Source: Gonatopus flavifemur
Lineage: Eukaryota; Arthropoda; Insecta; Hymenoptera; Dryinidae
Reading direction: 5' to 3'
Assembly: GCA_018340375.1 (NCBI GenBank)
Contig: JAFFJZ010000001.1
Location: 40,540,001 to 40,604,000, forward strand
DNA length: 64,000 nucleotides
Shown here: positions 1-12,304 of the stretch, in pieces
Position numbering within the stretch: position 1 is the first letter of the stretch
Layout of the letters: each line of letters starts with the position of its first letter
The notes under the pieces: model-generated
What the model was told of the DNA's origin: nothing
Seen by the model: only the letters and a program-made list of their open reading frames with translations
Database searches by the model: none
Translations under genes and position numbers: made by a program

Positions 1-1716
1 AGATTGGAAGACTCATAAATCACTTTGTTGACGATTATGTTTGTTTTATATTGTAATAACAAGACATTTTTTTCTCTTATTTACGGAACTTACAACCTAG
101 GGTATGCTTTCCTCTATCGATTTCTAGTGAAAAAAACCATGTATGATCCATATACGAATATTCAATCTATATGAGGACCTTACATGCTTCGTATATGGTC
201 ATATACCAGCCGTACTTAGATTATTTCTACTCAAGACTTGTATAAAATCTTACATTTCATTAAAAAGGAATGTTTTTTAATTCCCACGCTTACGCATTCG
301 ATTATCGTTTCACGAGAAAAATTCCTATACACAAATATTATAATTATTATTAAAGTTGTAAAAACGATTTCGCTTGAGCGACTATTTCTTTTCTTTATAC
401 ATAAAACATTTTAATCTTATATTAGTATTTGTTTGATTAGACGATTCATTACATCTTGAGAAATTGATATGAGAATAAATTCCAATACATACATACATAT
501 ACATATATATTAAAAATTATAAGATAGACAAGTATTTATACGTATTCATTCCACTTTTCTCATCTCAATTTTGTCTCATACATATAGTTAAATGAATAAG
601 CTTTCGAAATGAAAAGATGATATTCAAATAGACTAGATACTATATTTCCATCGGACCGTAAAATGAATGCGTTTGTTTCTTTAGGTTAACAAAATATACT
701 TATATCCATGTGTATACAATAAACTTTAAACGAGTTTTACAATTATTCGTACGTATCTTTCTTTCCATAATAAAAATATTTTTGGGTTTCATCTTTGGGC
801 GGTCTTTGTTAGTATCTAAAATTTAAAAATATTTATATTTCTTTAGTGCTAGAACATCGTGAACTACGAATATTCCTATTTTTTCATAGAGTTTGAATGT
901 GTTATCACTGGAATATATTTCTTAAATTTCTTTAACGGATGAGTTCAACGAGTTGGTGAGTTATGAGATACAAAAACACAGTTGTTTTGATCGAATGGTG
1001 AATCATGTAACAATTCATAATAATAAACTATCATGAACGTTCTATTAAAAAAAATTCTAGCTTTCTGATTCTGATTTTGATTGATATTTATAATGATTCT
1101 AAAATAACGTCGTTGTCATTGAAAATTTTGAAATCCCCGATGAGATAAGTAATTCAATCGATCAACGCTGATTAAAAATCAAGTTACCCATTCTAAAGAA
1201 TGGGAATTTCAATAATTCTCAAAATTCTTTACTATTTGACACATTACGAATGTTCCTTCTTAACATATTTGTTTCAAATATTGATTATCTGGATATAACA
1301 CATTGAAGTATTCAATGATTGTATGATTATACAAAATTTTGTATAAGCTAAAAATAATTTATCTAAACGATAAAAATTTCAATTTTGTACGAAAAAAAAT
1401 ATTCTACTACCGGGACAAATATATTGCAAAGAATTCAACGAATTGTGTAAATGCAATTCTAATGCTATGGTGCGCAATTTCAATTAGAGAGACTACATTT
1501 CGGAAAATTCCCTATATTTCACTATGTTATGAAATCTATTGCATCTAAATTCCATTGTAGAATGGAGTGATTTCAGTTCTGTATTTATAAAATATGTGTA
1601 TAATAATTGGTAGTTGAGAAATAAAACTTATTACAGCGCCTTATGATATTTTTGACAAACGCGTAATGAAGTGACTCTTGAATCACAATCTTTCTGTGAT
1701 GATGTGGATTTGAACT
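1..1716. other. AT-rich sequence downstream of the PDZ gene
   Basis: Non-coding AT-rich DNA. A short TACA/TATA-type microsatellite lies at about 487-512. Open frames here are short and carry no recognisable motif. Confidence 0.5.
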
Positions 1717-1722
1717 TTTATT
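1717..1722 (-). terminator. candidate AATAAA polyadenylation signal of the PDZ gene
   Basis: TTTATT on the plus strand reads AATAAA on the gene strand, 131 bp past the stop codon. The spacing suits a short 3' UTR. AATAAA is common in AT-rich DNA, so this is only a candidate. Confidence 0.4.
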
Positions 1723-1852
1723 ATTGCCCGCAATAATAAATCGAGATATTCGAGGCAAAATTTGCTCTCCGTACCGGAAACAAAGAACTTGAAAAATATT
1801 AAAATCTATGATATTATTAAAATATTTAACGACAATCCAAAAGAATTCCATT

Positions 1853-2040
1853 TCACTGGACAGTTTGTCTAGGGACTGGATTCACAGGAGCGAGAGTCAA
1901 AGATTCTCTTTTCTTTTTGTTGATCCGACGTCCTACATGCAAAACAACATCCCCAGCTTTCACCGCTTTGAACTCTGCTATCGCTTCCGCATGGGTCATG
2001 CCGTGAAGGGGTTTCGAATTTATTGATAAAATTTCGTCTC
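1853..2040 (-). CDS. bbg: terminal coding exon of the PDZ gene
   Basis: The acceptor AG is at 2042-2041. The exon completes the split Gly codon and encodes the second half of the PDZ domain ([19 protein letters not shown] to VVLHVGRR), then a short basic tail ending NPVPRQTVQ and TGA. The tail is not a typical PDZ-binding C-terminus. Confidence 0.85.
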
Positions 2041-4719
2041 CTAAAAATGATGATTGATTAGTTCAGTCTAATGTTTCTAATTTCGCAAATCATCCACCCG
2101 AGTTTCACATAAAGTTCTGTAGATTCGTAAAAAAATTAATTGAACCTACCTTCTTTAACATTACCAAGATCCGCAGCCTGACCATTAGGAAAAATCGTCT
2201 TTACGTATATTCCCATATTTCCTCGGGGACTATCGGTGCCACCGACTATGCTAAATCCTAGACCTTTATGTCCTGGGCCTTTATGGAATTTTGCAGTAAG
2301 TATAGTGAAAGACGCACCACATTTCCCAGGCCTAGGAAGAGTACAGAATCTAGATTCCTCTCCTTCGCCAGCTTCGTCGATGTCTTCCAGTTCTGAATCG
2401 GTGTTGAGTCCTTCATCGGTATCCTGGGTTCCCTGTAATATTAATGTAAATTTTGTTTTTCATAATCTAAAATCCTTCTCAAATCATATTTTGAATCGAA
2501 AATTTTGAAACTGTGTCTTGGTATCTTGGTATTCAGTCAGAGACAATCATAAATGATTATATACCACGCAATTCAGAATTGCTTTTCTTCAATATCAAAT
2601 ACTTTTCAGATATTTTCCAAACCATTTGTGACATCGATTCAATGTGTATTATGTCACTAATACTCAAAGACGTGCAATCCCAAGTGAAAACAATGAGCAG
2701 TTTTTCTGGCCACAGCCAGTTTCTGTTCAATTAAATCATCCAGAAAATGTGCCTTGTGAACCAAATATGAAAAGGATACCGTTTAAAATGTGCACACTTG
2801 TCTTGAAGATATCATCCAAAAGATATCGCAGGATACAAAATTTTTACTAGATGGTCAAGTAATACCCATAAAAACTGGACCAAAGACAGCACCATGAAAA
2901 GACTTGATTACTGATTGATTGAATAATTATTAGTCATAACTGGCTGATTAAAAACGTATGAAACTTCATCGGCTTTGATCTTTGAAAATTGGTGAATTAC
3001 TGACAAAAATGTAATGAATTTTTTGCCCATGAAATGACCCTGCCGTTACAAAAACAACCATCATCAGCAGCCAATTTTTGAGGAGATGCCAACAAATATG
3101 GCTGATTCTTGACTGATAATTGTTCACTTCTCCCACCAGGGATTCAATGAGGTCAAGAGAACATAGAGCCCAGAGGAAAGTTCAATTCCATGCATGCAAA
3201 TACATTCACGATTAATTAAAAATCAATCCATCAAGCTGAAGGTTTTTTCCTGTTGGGAGATAAATTCGGAATAATATTAAGTAACAACACTAACCTGCCA
3301 AGCTTTCAGACCATTCCCCGAAGAACTTGGAATGTTTGCAACGCTCCGACTACTGATCCTCTTACCAGTCTTCTTCCCACTGTTCTTGTCAGTGCCAAGA
3401 CTGGAAGGTCCATCCTCTTTTTCAGTGACGCATGCCTTTGGCGAACCATTGGAATAACTATTCACTTGTCCTCCAACCTTGAAATCGGCCAGCCTCTTTT
3501 TAGACATAACTCTTGGAATATGTATTTCTTCGAAAGCTGGCTCAGATTGATTCCTCGTCCTCGGATTCTTTTGAAAATGCACATTTTCGTAAGCGTGATC
3601 TCTGGTCTCGGAATAACTTCTCGTAAGTTGACGATCGGCATGATGAATTTCGCAAGGTGAAACAACTTCTGATCTGTAAACAATCGCACATTATAACAAT
3701 AACAATTGCAAAATATGCAAAGATGTCATACACACACGTTACCTTTGACCACGTTGATATCGTAAGTTTTCGTAGGCGTGCTCTGGACATCGATGCACCG
3801 TATCTCGATTCTCGGAATTGCTGCGTTGAAGAACTCCACGCGACCTGGAGCAACTTCCGGTTTGTGCGTTGGTATCGAAAACAACATTCTCGTAAGTATC
3901 TCTACGTTCGTCTCGTGCCTCGTAAGATGTACGTCTTGGACTCTGACCGTACGAGAAAATACTTCGGTTATGATTTGGTGTTGTTACCGTTGCCGTTGTT
4001 GTGATCGGTGTTCTACAATCGGGTGAATTAGGCACGCTGTTTTCCGTTAAAGTTTCTAAATTTTCGTGGAACGGATAAGGGGGTAAGGACGCTGGTTCGT
4101 TAGAATCGTAATCGTTACTGCTCGTGCCTTCGAAACTTGTCGACGAAGGTAACTGTAGTGGACTGGGCACGTAGAAGTTGGAAGCATTATTACAGGTAGC
4201 ACTGGTTTCTTTAGGAGAGAATACTTCGGTCACACTTAGGGCCTTTCGTTTCCTTATACCAGCATTGATTTTACTGAACTTACTCCTCAGTACGTGTTGA
4301 ATGTCAGCGATTCCTTTATTTGTACCTAAACGGAATTTGTAAGAATGAGAAGGAGTTGCTTTACATGTTCGAATATGACCTAGTAGTACAATGCACTTTA
4401 TTTAGGAATTATTCTATCATTCCTGTTGATAATAGTTTTTCAAGTTATCAGTCTTTTTTGAATGAATAGTGTCATTTTTTACCTGGTAATCTCAAAGAAC
4501 TAGTCTGTAACAGTTTCTTCGGTGAATTTCCATCCTGAAGGCTTTTTGCCGCTGGCGAGGCTTCCCTACTGGCTGGAGTAGATCTCACAGCATGAATTAT
4601 ACCTTGTGTCGTACCACCTTGTATCAATGCTTCCTGTGGTTCTGACGTTTCTTGGACGGAACATCTTCTTCTCAGTTTTCTCCATCGTTGACTGATGCTT
4701 TTGTTCCACAGATTCAAAT
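1853..4719 (-). CDS. bbg: PDZ scaffold protein, last five exons (big bang / PDZD2-IL16 class), 5' end missing
   Basis: Seen: five exons (4719-4483, 4325-3743, 3673-3295, 2432-2150, 2040-1853) with GT-AG introns of 157, 69, 862 and 109 bp. Exon phases agree at every junction, giving 555 codons and a TGA stop at 1855-1853. Residues 1-79 are basic and Ser-rich. Residues 97-110 contain [14 protein letters not shown]. Residues about 210-310 hold three YEN(V/L) motifs (Tyr 223, 263, 301). Residues about 415-430 are acidic. One PDZ domain spans about 440-533, with carboxylate loop GLGF (456-459), [12 protein letters not shown] and class I His 510 in MTHAEA. The protein stops 23 residues after VGRR. 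Known: this PDZ type ([17 protein letters not shown]) is that of PDZD2/pro-IL16 and, in flies, big bang, a junction and gut-epithelium scaffold. Inference: a membrane- or junction-associated scaffold. The first exon starts with a split codon after an acceptor, so upstream exons are missing. The gene is certain; the bbg name is probable, and PDZD2-like is the safe alternative. Confidence 0.85.
2150..2432 (-). CDS. bbg: penultimate exon of the PDZ gene
   Basis: Acceptor AG at 2434-2433; donor gtaggt directly below 2150. Phase 0 in, phase 1 out. It encodes an acidic linker ([15 protein letters not shown]) and the first half of the PDZ domain, including GLGFSIVGG and the conserved stretch [14 protein letters not shown]. 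The PDZ domain is split between GNVKE and GDEIL. Confidence 0.85.
2433..3294 (-). other. 862-bp intron of the PDZ gene
   Basis: Bounded by a donor at 3294 and an acceptor at 2434-2433. I see no repeat of the families found elsewhere and no coding signal. Confidence 0.7.
3295..3673 (-). CDS. bbg: internal exon of the PDZ gene
   Basis: Acceptor AG at 3675-3674; donor gttagt below 3295. It completes an Arg codon and encodes the third YENV repeat ([11 protein letters not shown]), then a low-complexity Ser/Lys-rich stretch ending NGLKAWQ. The correct frame is fixed only by joining to its neighbours. The two other frames on this strand and the open frame on the opposite strand are shadows. Confidence 0.8.
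3743..4325 (-). CDS. bbg: internal exon of the PDZ gene
   Basis: Acceptor AG at 4327-4326; donor gtaacg below 3743. This 583-bp exon begins with a half codon completed as Gly. It carries the basic block [14 protein letters not shown], a Ser/Thr/Pro-rich disordered stretch and two YEN repeats (DTYENV and HAYENL). It is the longest visible exon of the gene. Confidence 0.85.
4483..4719 (-). CDS. bbg: first visible exon of the PDZ gene (not the true 5' end)
   Basis: Acceptor AG at 4721-4720 after a pyrimidine-containing tract; donor gtaaaa below 4483. It starts with the last two bases of a codon and encodes [19 protein letters not shown], then a Ser-rich stretch ending LQTSSLRLP. There is no initiator ATG, so the coding sequence must continue upstream, to the right on this strand. 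Confidence 0.75.
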
Positions 4720-6763
4720 CTGTTCAACACACATCAAATATATTAATGCTCTGACAATTGTCCTATGATTTGATACTCATAATTGTCTTATACTGATTAA
4801 TTTTTGAATATACACGCCACTCAAATGATTTATAAAATACGTATTATCATTATTTAAAAAATTCAATTTCAATGGAATTCCTTCCAAAACATTGTGGCAT
4901 ATTGTCAGTGTCTGTAGATATCTTAAATACTCATGAAATCAAGTATACAGAAATTACTGGAGAACAATGAATTTCTCGTGACAATAAACTTAATAACCGG
5001 AAATCTTTTGTTGGTGTCGAACGCCAAACGAGGAAACTTGGAGCACCTATGTGTATCCGAGTCTCAGTGAGAAACACACAATCGAGAAGAAGGGAAAAAT
5101 ACACGAAGCGTCTTCATGGTCGAGATTACGGATAAGATATTACATCAATACTGGATATGATTTGAAAATATTTTCCTAATTTTATTGTTTCCGACAAAAT
5201 TCGTTGAATATTGCATGGAATGAAGAAACGATTTCAACGCGCATTTGAATTTCTCACAAAGTCATTGGGTTGATGGATATTAATATTCTGTCGTATAAAA
5301 TTATTTCAAATAATAGAGGCGGTATTTAGAATCATCGATTTGAATATGAAAGTTCATATTTAATGGATTTATGATTAACATACTATAATTATACGGTGCG
5401 AGTTGTTTTAACCAAAATTCATAGCCTGTAGTTGAGACCGATGAATTATTTTTTCATTATTAAGAAGAGAGATTTTGTTATGGACTCTAGAAAGACCAAT
5501 TTTTTATCAATATCGTTATATCAAATATTAATTATACATTTGAGAAAAAAATTCCCCAGGTGTTAGGAGGAACGTTGAAATGCTCCTCTTATCAGATACA
5601 GAATCAAAGATTTTTAATCCTATTTGGTATGAAGAATTCTATGGTGAAAGGTCTAAAGTTACGAAAAGGAACAGCGTTAGTCCATTCAACGAGAAAATGG
5701 AAATGAAGAGAATATGGAAGAAACGAAACAAAAAAACTATTATGGCTACTTCCTGTTACATGATTTCGTTCAGCGAACGAAAAGCCGAAAAGTTTTCAGT
5801 TGAAAAATGAATACGAAAGCTAAATTGCCCATGGTATGACATCGTGCTCCAATTAAACAGACCGAATACACGGAAAAAAATTTCCATAGCGAGAGATTGT
5901 AATGAACATCGTAATACTTTTGAGCGAATAAATCCACGAGAGTCTCAAGTTGCTGAAGAATCCCTCAAAATCAGCGGAATTCATTCGATATAGAGGAATT
6001 TTACCCGCATACTTCGAAGAGATATAATATCATTCGATTGCAATGGACCAAATACTCGATGACGATTAAACAGAAAGCGAACAAATCGAGCAGTACGCAG
6101 GTGGGAACTGCGTTATATCATGTTTCAGAGGATCGAAACAAGACCTACATGCATCCAGACTCGCTTGCATCGAAGTTTTACTTTCTGTTATTCAGAGGAA
6201 TGTACTACACATATGATGTGAACTTTTTTCCTCTCCGAGATCCACAATATTTCCATACGTAAAAGAACAGACTTATATTACATCTGCGCCGTGTCTGTCT
6301 AAGAATAGAACAAAAATATCTCAAATGGAACGAATAATATCACGCATAAAGTATTTCATTATTATTGCTAATGTACAAAGAAAAACTTTTGTGAGAACTC
6401 ATTATCCAGCTTACTCAGTCGAAAAAACTTTATCTACGAAGATAGGATAAGAACAATGTGAAGATTTCATACACAATTTGATTTCCAAAAGTTCTTGTTG
6501 AATTCATCCTGCTTTCTTTCACAAAATCTGCATTTGATAGATTCATCAAAATTACTCTCTACCGAACCCTACAGGAAAAGTTAGATTAACTTATCTAACT
6601 TCTCTCATAAAGTCCTCATCCTGGAACTTTGTAGAAACTTTTTCTACGTTTCTCCTTAGCGAGGCCGTCTTTCGGTGAAAAAATAATCCCATTCGACTAT
6701 AAAGATCTCGTTAAATATTGTACACTCAAAGAATAGCATCAATTTCAATTTTCAAACTATTTA
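4720..6763. other. intron or upstream sequence of the PDZ gene
   Basis: No exon recognised. A lower-AT patch at about 5010-5130 stands out but encodes nothing I can support. A lone CACGGAAAAAAA terminus follows a TA at about 5867; I found no partner end. Confidence 0.4.
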
Positions 6764-6991
6764 CACCGAGAGGAATTTATATTTGGATTCACTAAACTTT
6801 GTTTAGATCAACTAAACCTATATTGGAATATGAATCAATTAGAGTTTCAGTTGAATCAAATAAAAAAGTTAATTTCATCCAAATGAATTTGTATCCATTT
6901 TGAAGAAAATTTATTTGAATCAACCGAAATTTTCTAGCTTGTAATGAAATGTCTAGTAGGTTCATATGCAAATAAACCATTTTTCTCGGTG
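6764..6991. mobile_element. CAC...GTG element, core word TTGAATCAA, TA duplication
   Basis: Ends are CACCGAGAGGAA and TTTTTCTCGGTG, flanked by TA on both sides (6762-6763 and 6992-6993). The core repeats TTGAATCAA/TTGATTCAA-like words in both orientations. No open frame. Confidence 0.65.
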
Positions 6992-6993
6992 TA

Positions 6994-7699
6994 TGTTTTT
7001 TCTGAAAGGTGCAAAAACTCTAATTAGGTCTATACAATTCATACGAAAGGGAGGATTAAAATGATTTTTAAAAGTATCGCACTATGTAACAACAAATGTT
7101 AGTCTGAGATGTCTTTACCAGGTCTCACTATGAACCTTGACGTTCCATAATACAGAAACTAACCATTGTTTCTAACAACTGGTTTTTACAGTTGTTTGGA
7201 TTAATAGGAAGAATAAGCGTGTGAAGTTCCATGAGAATTTAAAATAATGAGTGTCATGACCTTGGTGAACTGACATAAAGTAACTTTACTGCACGTGATT
7301 GTCGAATTCCAGGTTTGAACTTTTCACAGAAGGTCATCAAATGGAATATTTCACTGATCGTTTCCAGAAACAATAAATACGGTGAGAGTCATATGGTCAT
7401 TTCTTTTTTTTATGGGCTGGCATGAAATCAGACATCCATAAATATATATGAGCTGGATATGCGAATAATTATTTTATTATCTTATTCACTCATTCATTTT
7501 TGTCCGGGTAGAAGAAGTCCATTCAAAATTTGTATCTAGGAGGGAGTTTAGTAATAAATTTTCAAAGAATCGATTTTTTTCGCATGAAAGAATGCATGAA
7601 AATGAAATGTATGAAGAAACTGGAGGAATATTGTATAGACCAGGCATTGCTGATTAGGCTAAGACCCTCTTCTTTTCTTGTTTTCACAAAAAAAACTTT
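6994..7699. other. AT-rich sequence, nothing recognised
   Basis: I see no gene, repeat ends or palindrome of note. Confidence 0.4.
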
Positions 7700-8090
7700 A
7701 AACGCGTTTTTCTCGAAACCACATTTTTTGACCTGGTAACCACAATTTCGCTGAAATTTTAGGAGAATATTCCTAACACGTGTAGTTATGGCATGAAACG
7801 GAATTATATTTTTTGCTCATCTCTAAATACCATTTTCAAGCAATTTACATGGAAAAAAATCGAAAAAAACAGGGGAAAAAATTCAAAACGCCGCCATTTT
7901 CTGAATTTTCAGGCACTCATTTTTTCATAATTCCGCTTCATGCCATAGCCAATAACGTATTTCACAAGAATCCATTTCGATTTTTGGTTTCAGACATTCC
8001 AAACTCCTGGAATCATGGCTACCAGATTTTGAGATGACCAACTTCAGGCTACTGTGTCACTGCCACCAGATTTCGCCATATTGAAGGAAA
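7700..8090. repeat. degenerate foldback element
   Basis: ATGGCATGAAACGGAATTAT at about 7788-7808 recurs inverted near 7940-7963 (ATGGCATGAAGCGGAATTAT). Weaker similarity extends outward on both sides. The centre is A-rich. Limits are approximate. Confidence 0.5.
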
Positions 8091-8227
8091 ATTTTTTTTC
8101 ATAAACTACAAAACATCAGCTGTCATATGTGAGAAGATTTGGTTCATTGAATAAATTTAAGTCGGAAAAAAAATTGTTGAAAAAGTAGCACTTATTACTA
8201 GACTCCCCCCTTAACCCTTAGTCACCC

Positions 8228-8360
8228 CCCTAGCAGAAATCACTCTAGTGATCCTTTAGGCCTTGCGAGGCCTCACCAGGCCCCTGTGAGGGACTTGCAA
8301 GGCCTCGTAAGGGAGGCCTTGTAATCGCCTAGAGAATGACTAGAGTGATTTCTACTAGGG
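8228..8360. repeat. small GC-rich foldback element with AGGCCT words
   Basis: CCTAGCAGAAATCACTCTAG near 8229-8250 recurs inverted near 8340-8360. The interior repeats AGGCCTTGCGAGG/CCTCGTAAGG words in both orientations. It is GC-rich against an AT-rich background. Confidence 0.6.
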
Positions 8361-10863
8361 CCGCGTATTTTTTCATACTTTCGTGAACCTTTCGTTGTAC
8401 ATTGCAGTCAACTGAGTGAGGCTTCTTCAATTATCCAAACTACATTATTGAAAAAAATTATTGCATTCCATACATAAAATTTGGAAGCAATTAACACATA
8501 CTTTTGAGTATGAATTTCATCACAGATTTTATGAGAATTCAAAATAATATTGGATTTGGATTTTAATAAAAGCGTGAGAGGTTCAATACAGAAATATGCG
8601 TGTTAATTGTTTCCAAACTTTTATGTTGAAATCAATAAAAATATTTTTTACAGTGTACTTTACAATTTTCAAAATTTATCCTCATTTCTATTCAAATCGT
8701 GTCTCTTCACCCTTATGAATAACAGAGACCAAATTTTAGAAACCTTTCGTTCCTTTCAGACCCCAGTAGAATAGGTGTTAAATATTGCCACGAAGAATGA
8801 TGTTACATCTATATTTGAAATTTTCAATTTTTCATTTTCAAAAAACAGAATATGATAGTATTTTTTATGAAGCAAATTAAAGTTAAACAAATTTTGTCTG
8901 TATGTCGAAGTATCAAACTCATGACACATTTTTCTGTAGTCGTTTGAGAGGATACAGGCAATGTTTAATACGTCGTATCTATCATACAATGTTTCATCTT
9001 CGCCCACATGATATTGCCATCATTTAGGAGCAGCACGTATCGTCTCTTATGTACCCATGTAAAAATGATATATTCAATTTAGATATCAATTGAAGACATC
9101 CTACATCAAGAGAAATGCCTTCGAAGTGAAAAAAAATGGTTCTCCCTGTATAGTGCTTAGGAAAAAATTTGCTGCCTCAGTTGAGACATTGACTCTATTA
9201 ACAAACTTTTTTATGTCATCAAACCAATTTAGTTTGCGCTATAGTAAAAAACCAGCACGCTGAGCTAACAATACTTTTTTGTATCCGTGCATCAATGATT
9301 CCAAACCCATTATTGAAATTTATTCACGAACAAATCATACGAAATCCAAACAAACTTGAAATTACAATTCAATATAGTCTCCATGATGACAAACGACGAG
9401 GAATTCCTTTTCGATGATATTATTAAACTCTTCCTTCGATTTCTTCCTCCTCTTTTTCTTTTGCTTCTTCTCCCTCTGTTTCTTCTTCTTTCTTTTCTTT
9501 CTGGAAAGATGTGTTTGACGACGGCCTTGAAGTAAAAAAGCACGCATAACCTGAAGCCTCTGACGTTTCGCCAGACCAGAAAAGTCACTTTGTCATGAAT
9601 TATTGATAACGAATGATGAGGACCTGGAAGCCGGGGCACAGAGTTCACCGTTCATAGCCGTTAACCTCATCATCCGGTTAATGAATTTATTCTTCGCTAC
9701 TGCGTATTCTTTGAACGTAAAAAGCCTGTGGATAGTTTCATTCTTCAAAACCATTATATCGAATGAGAAGTTGCTCTTACTTCAGTTCCCAACCGTACAT
9801 CGACATATGATATTTAACTCGATTTCAATGTTGTGGGTTACATTTTGTTCGTTTGTTTTTTTGTTTTCTCTTATAAAGTGAACCTTCGATGTACATTATA
9901 CAGTCGTTTACAATGTTACACAGTAGTAGCACGGGAGTCCTCTTGCAAAATCCACTTTCACTGTACTCGCTGGTACCCCGTTGATTTATCATCTCCGGAT
10001 GTGACCTCTCGTGAAAAATGTTTCAAGTCTCTTTTTCTCTTCATTATTGTGTGCGAAAGGTGGTGGCATGACGTTCCGATGTCGTTATGTCTAAGGAGAA
10101 ACACATTACCAAATTCTTTTTATTCCATTGTTGGATTATTATTCCATTAGATTCCACTAACGGTATGAATTTTTTGAGAATTTTATTTTCGAGTGGAGTA
10201 TCAAGTTTGACAGGGTGATGAGATTTGATGTATATGTATATACGATCTCACATTGTCGGTATACTCTGTTAAATTATGAAGAATATGGATTGTTCTGGGC
10301 TTCACACTGGTGAATTTCAATGCTTCTTATCATTGTGAATAAATCAAGAATCTACAAAGTTCTGAATAATAGTATTAATATACTAGCTCGGTTTTGTTCT
10401 AGCTATCATCAAACTAATGTTGTGTGAAAATTACTTTGAATGTACTCTACACTTTCTACTGTTTACGTTATGTTGATTTCTAGAACTTGTTTTCTCATTC
10501 GTCTGATGAAGATGTTTCAAAAGAAAAAACCAAGGATGAATGTGAATGACTATAAATAAATGTTTAGTCACTAATGAATATTATGATAAATTTGTTCTCT
10601 AAGAACTTCTGCTTATAATCTTTTTGTTCATTTGAAGAAGATCTATTTGTTTGCAACACATTTTTGAAAGGAATGGAATTAAATCCATGAGAGCTGTGAC
10701 CACCATCCGCGATCTTCCTGACTATAATTTTGAAAATGTATCTACATCTTTTAGATGTATTTACGTTGAACTAGACTTGATGGATAACGAAAAATATTCT
10801 CACGAAAATGTTCTTAAGATCTTTAACAATTCCCTGGCATAGGTAACTGGGCTGCTGAAAGAG
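8361..10863. other. AT-rich sequence with one eroded element
   Basis: A TTTGCTG-type fragment lies at about 9150-9289, ending ATCCGTG. At about 9362-9650 the minus strand encodes a very Lys/Arg-rich open stretch without splice or domain evidence. Nothing else is recognised. Confidence 0.35.
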
Positions 10864-10963
10864 CACCGCAATTGGCTGAAACAGCAAAGTTCAAAAAACA
10901 CAACTTTGTCACTTTTATATATAAATACCACGATTTGCTGCGTCAGCGAATTTTTTTACCGTG
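10864..10963. mobile_element. TTTGCTG-type element remnant
   Basis: It contains GCTGAAACAGCAAAG and GATTTGCTGCGTCAGCGAAT and ends TTTTTTACCGTG followed by TA. The left end is eroded. Confidence 0.4.
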
Positions 10964-10970
10964 TATTTAT

Positions 10971-11115
10971 CAGTGATGGGTACGTTACTCTTTACTCGTT
11001 ACTCATTATATATCAAATATATATATTAAGTATATAATTGGTATAAAAAATGTTCTTTATTATATAAATGTTATAAATAATTACTATCGAGTAACGAGTA
11101 ACGTACTCACCACTG
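10971..11115. repeat. foldback element with GTTACTC arms
   Basis: CAGTGATGGGTACGTTACTC on the left and, inverted, CAGTGGTGAGTACGTTACTC on the right enclose TATA-rich DNA. A related element lies at 33462-33579. Confidence 0.65.
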
Positions 11116-12304
11116 GTATTTATTATTGTTTCTAGTAGGGTCAATTTGATAATTAATTTTATAAACGTGTTATATAGGCGGAAAAAAAACCTTGATTTAT
11201 GCTTTTAAATTTCATTCTTCATAAGAACAAAAACATTGTTGGTTGTATCGGTCAAAGGAATGTATCAACGTAATCTACTAACTTGTAAATTGGGGGACAC
11301 GCGATGCCCAGAATGACATCGGAAACGTTGGAATGTTGGAATTCCACAGTTCTAAAATTTCTACCACCTAATGAATTCTCAGAAAGTTTTACCTAATTAC
11401 AGTATTGAAACTGACTTGACTCGTAATTCTAAAAATGAAAATATCCAGATCCTCTACAATTTGATTAATTTAATTTGTGTTATATTTTAATGCGCGTTGC
11501 ATTCAATTTTCGATCTTACGAATGAGAATGTGAAATAAATGATGTCATGTGAGATTCACGAATTAGATAATTACATTTTTTACTTTCCAATAAACATTTG
11601 CTAGCGTCTCCTATACTTTCTTTTTCTTCTTTCTCTAATTTCTGACTTGGAATATTGACGATTTTTCAACAATTATTTGAAGTTGTCGTAGTAAAATTCA
11701 TTACTCAATGTCCTAAGAAAAGTTTTATGGTATCATGGTATTTTCAGCCATGAACCAAGGACATCAGATAATTCTTAATTATTTTCATTATCACACAGAA
11801 GAAAATAGAAACAGTATAGTTTGTGAAATGAATTTGAACATGAGAATATAGAAGATTATTAACACTGTAGGGGAAGTAGGTGATGGGTAAGATTGAAATT
11901 TTCAACGCTGAATACCCACATTTTATCATACGCTCTATGAAATTCAATGTCCTGTGTTTGAAATTTCGACAATACACATAATCTTTCCTACAGTATTCGT
12001 AATCTTCCGTAGTTTTATATGAACAATTCATTTTACAAACCTAACGGTTTCTGGTTTTCTTAAAAAATTAGGAAAAAGTCTCATATTCACAAGCAGTATT
12101 TTTCTTCGTTCAACAATAATGAAAAAGCTACGTTGGATATAATAAAAATGTTGACTCTTGCAGCTAAATTTCTTCGCTATTCTGTACGTAATACTTGAAA
12201 TTTAGCTGCCTCAGCAAATTATTCGCACCCACAGCTCAATAATTAGCTGAGGTAGCTAATTATCTACTACGTTAGTAAGAAATTCGCGGTTCCAGCAAAA
12301 AGTG
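11116..12304. other. AT-rich sequence with a TTTGCTG/TAGCT fragment
   Basis: Nothing recognised up to about 12150. From 12150 to 12304 there are scattered words such as TAGCTGCCTCAGCAAATT with no clear ends. Confidence 0.35.

Noticed and set aside
3253..3660. 135-codon open frame on the plus strand
   Set aside because: Lies opposite a proven coding exon of the PDZ gene; it is a shadow of that exon and has no splice or domain support.
3657..4026. Plus-strand frames opposite the longest PDZ-gene exon
   Set aside because: Complement of real coding sequence; products are rich in Arg and Cys and have no motif.
9310..9648. Lys/Arg-rich frames on the minus strand
   Set aside because: Low-complexity purine tract gives poly-Lys; it resembles a nuclear-localisation tail but has no supporting domain or splice context.
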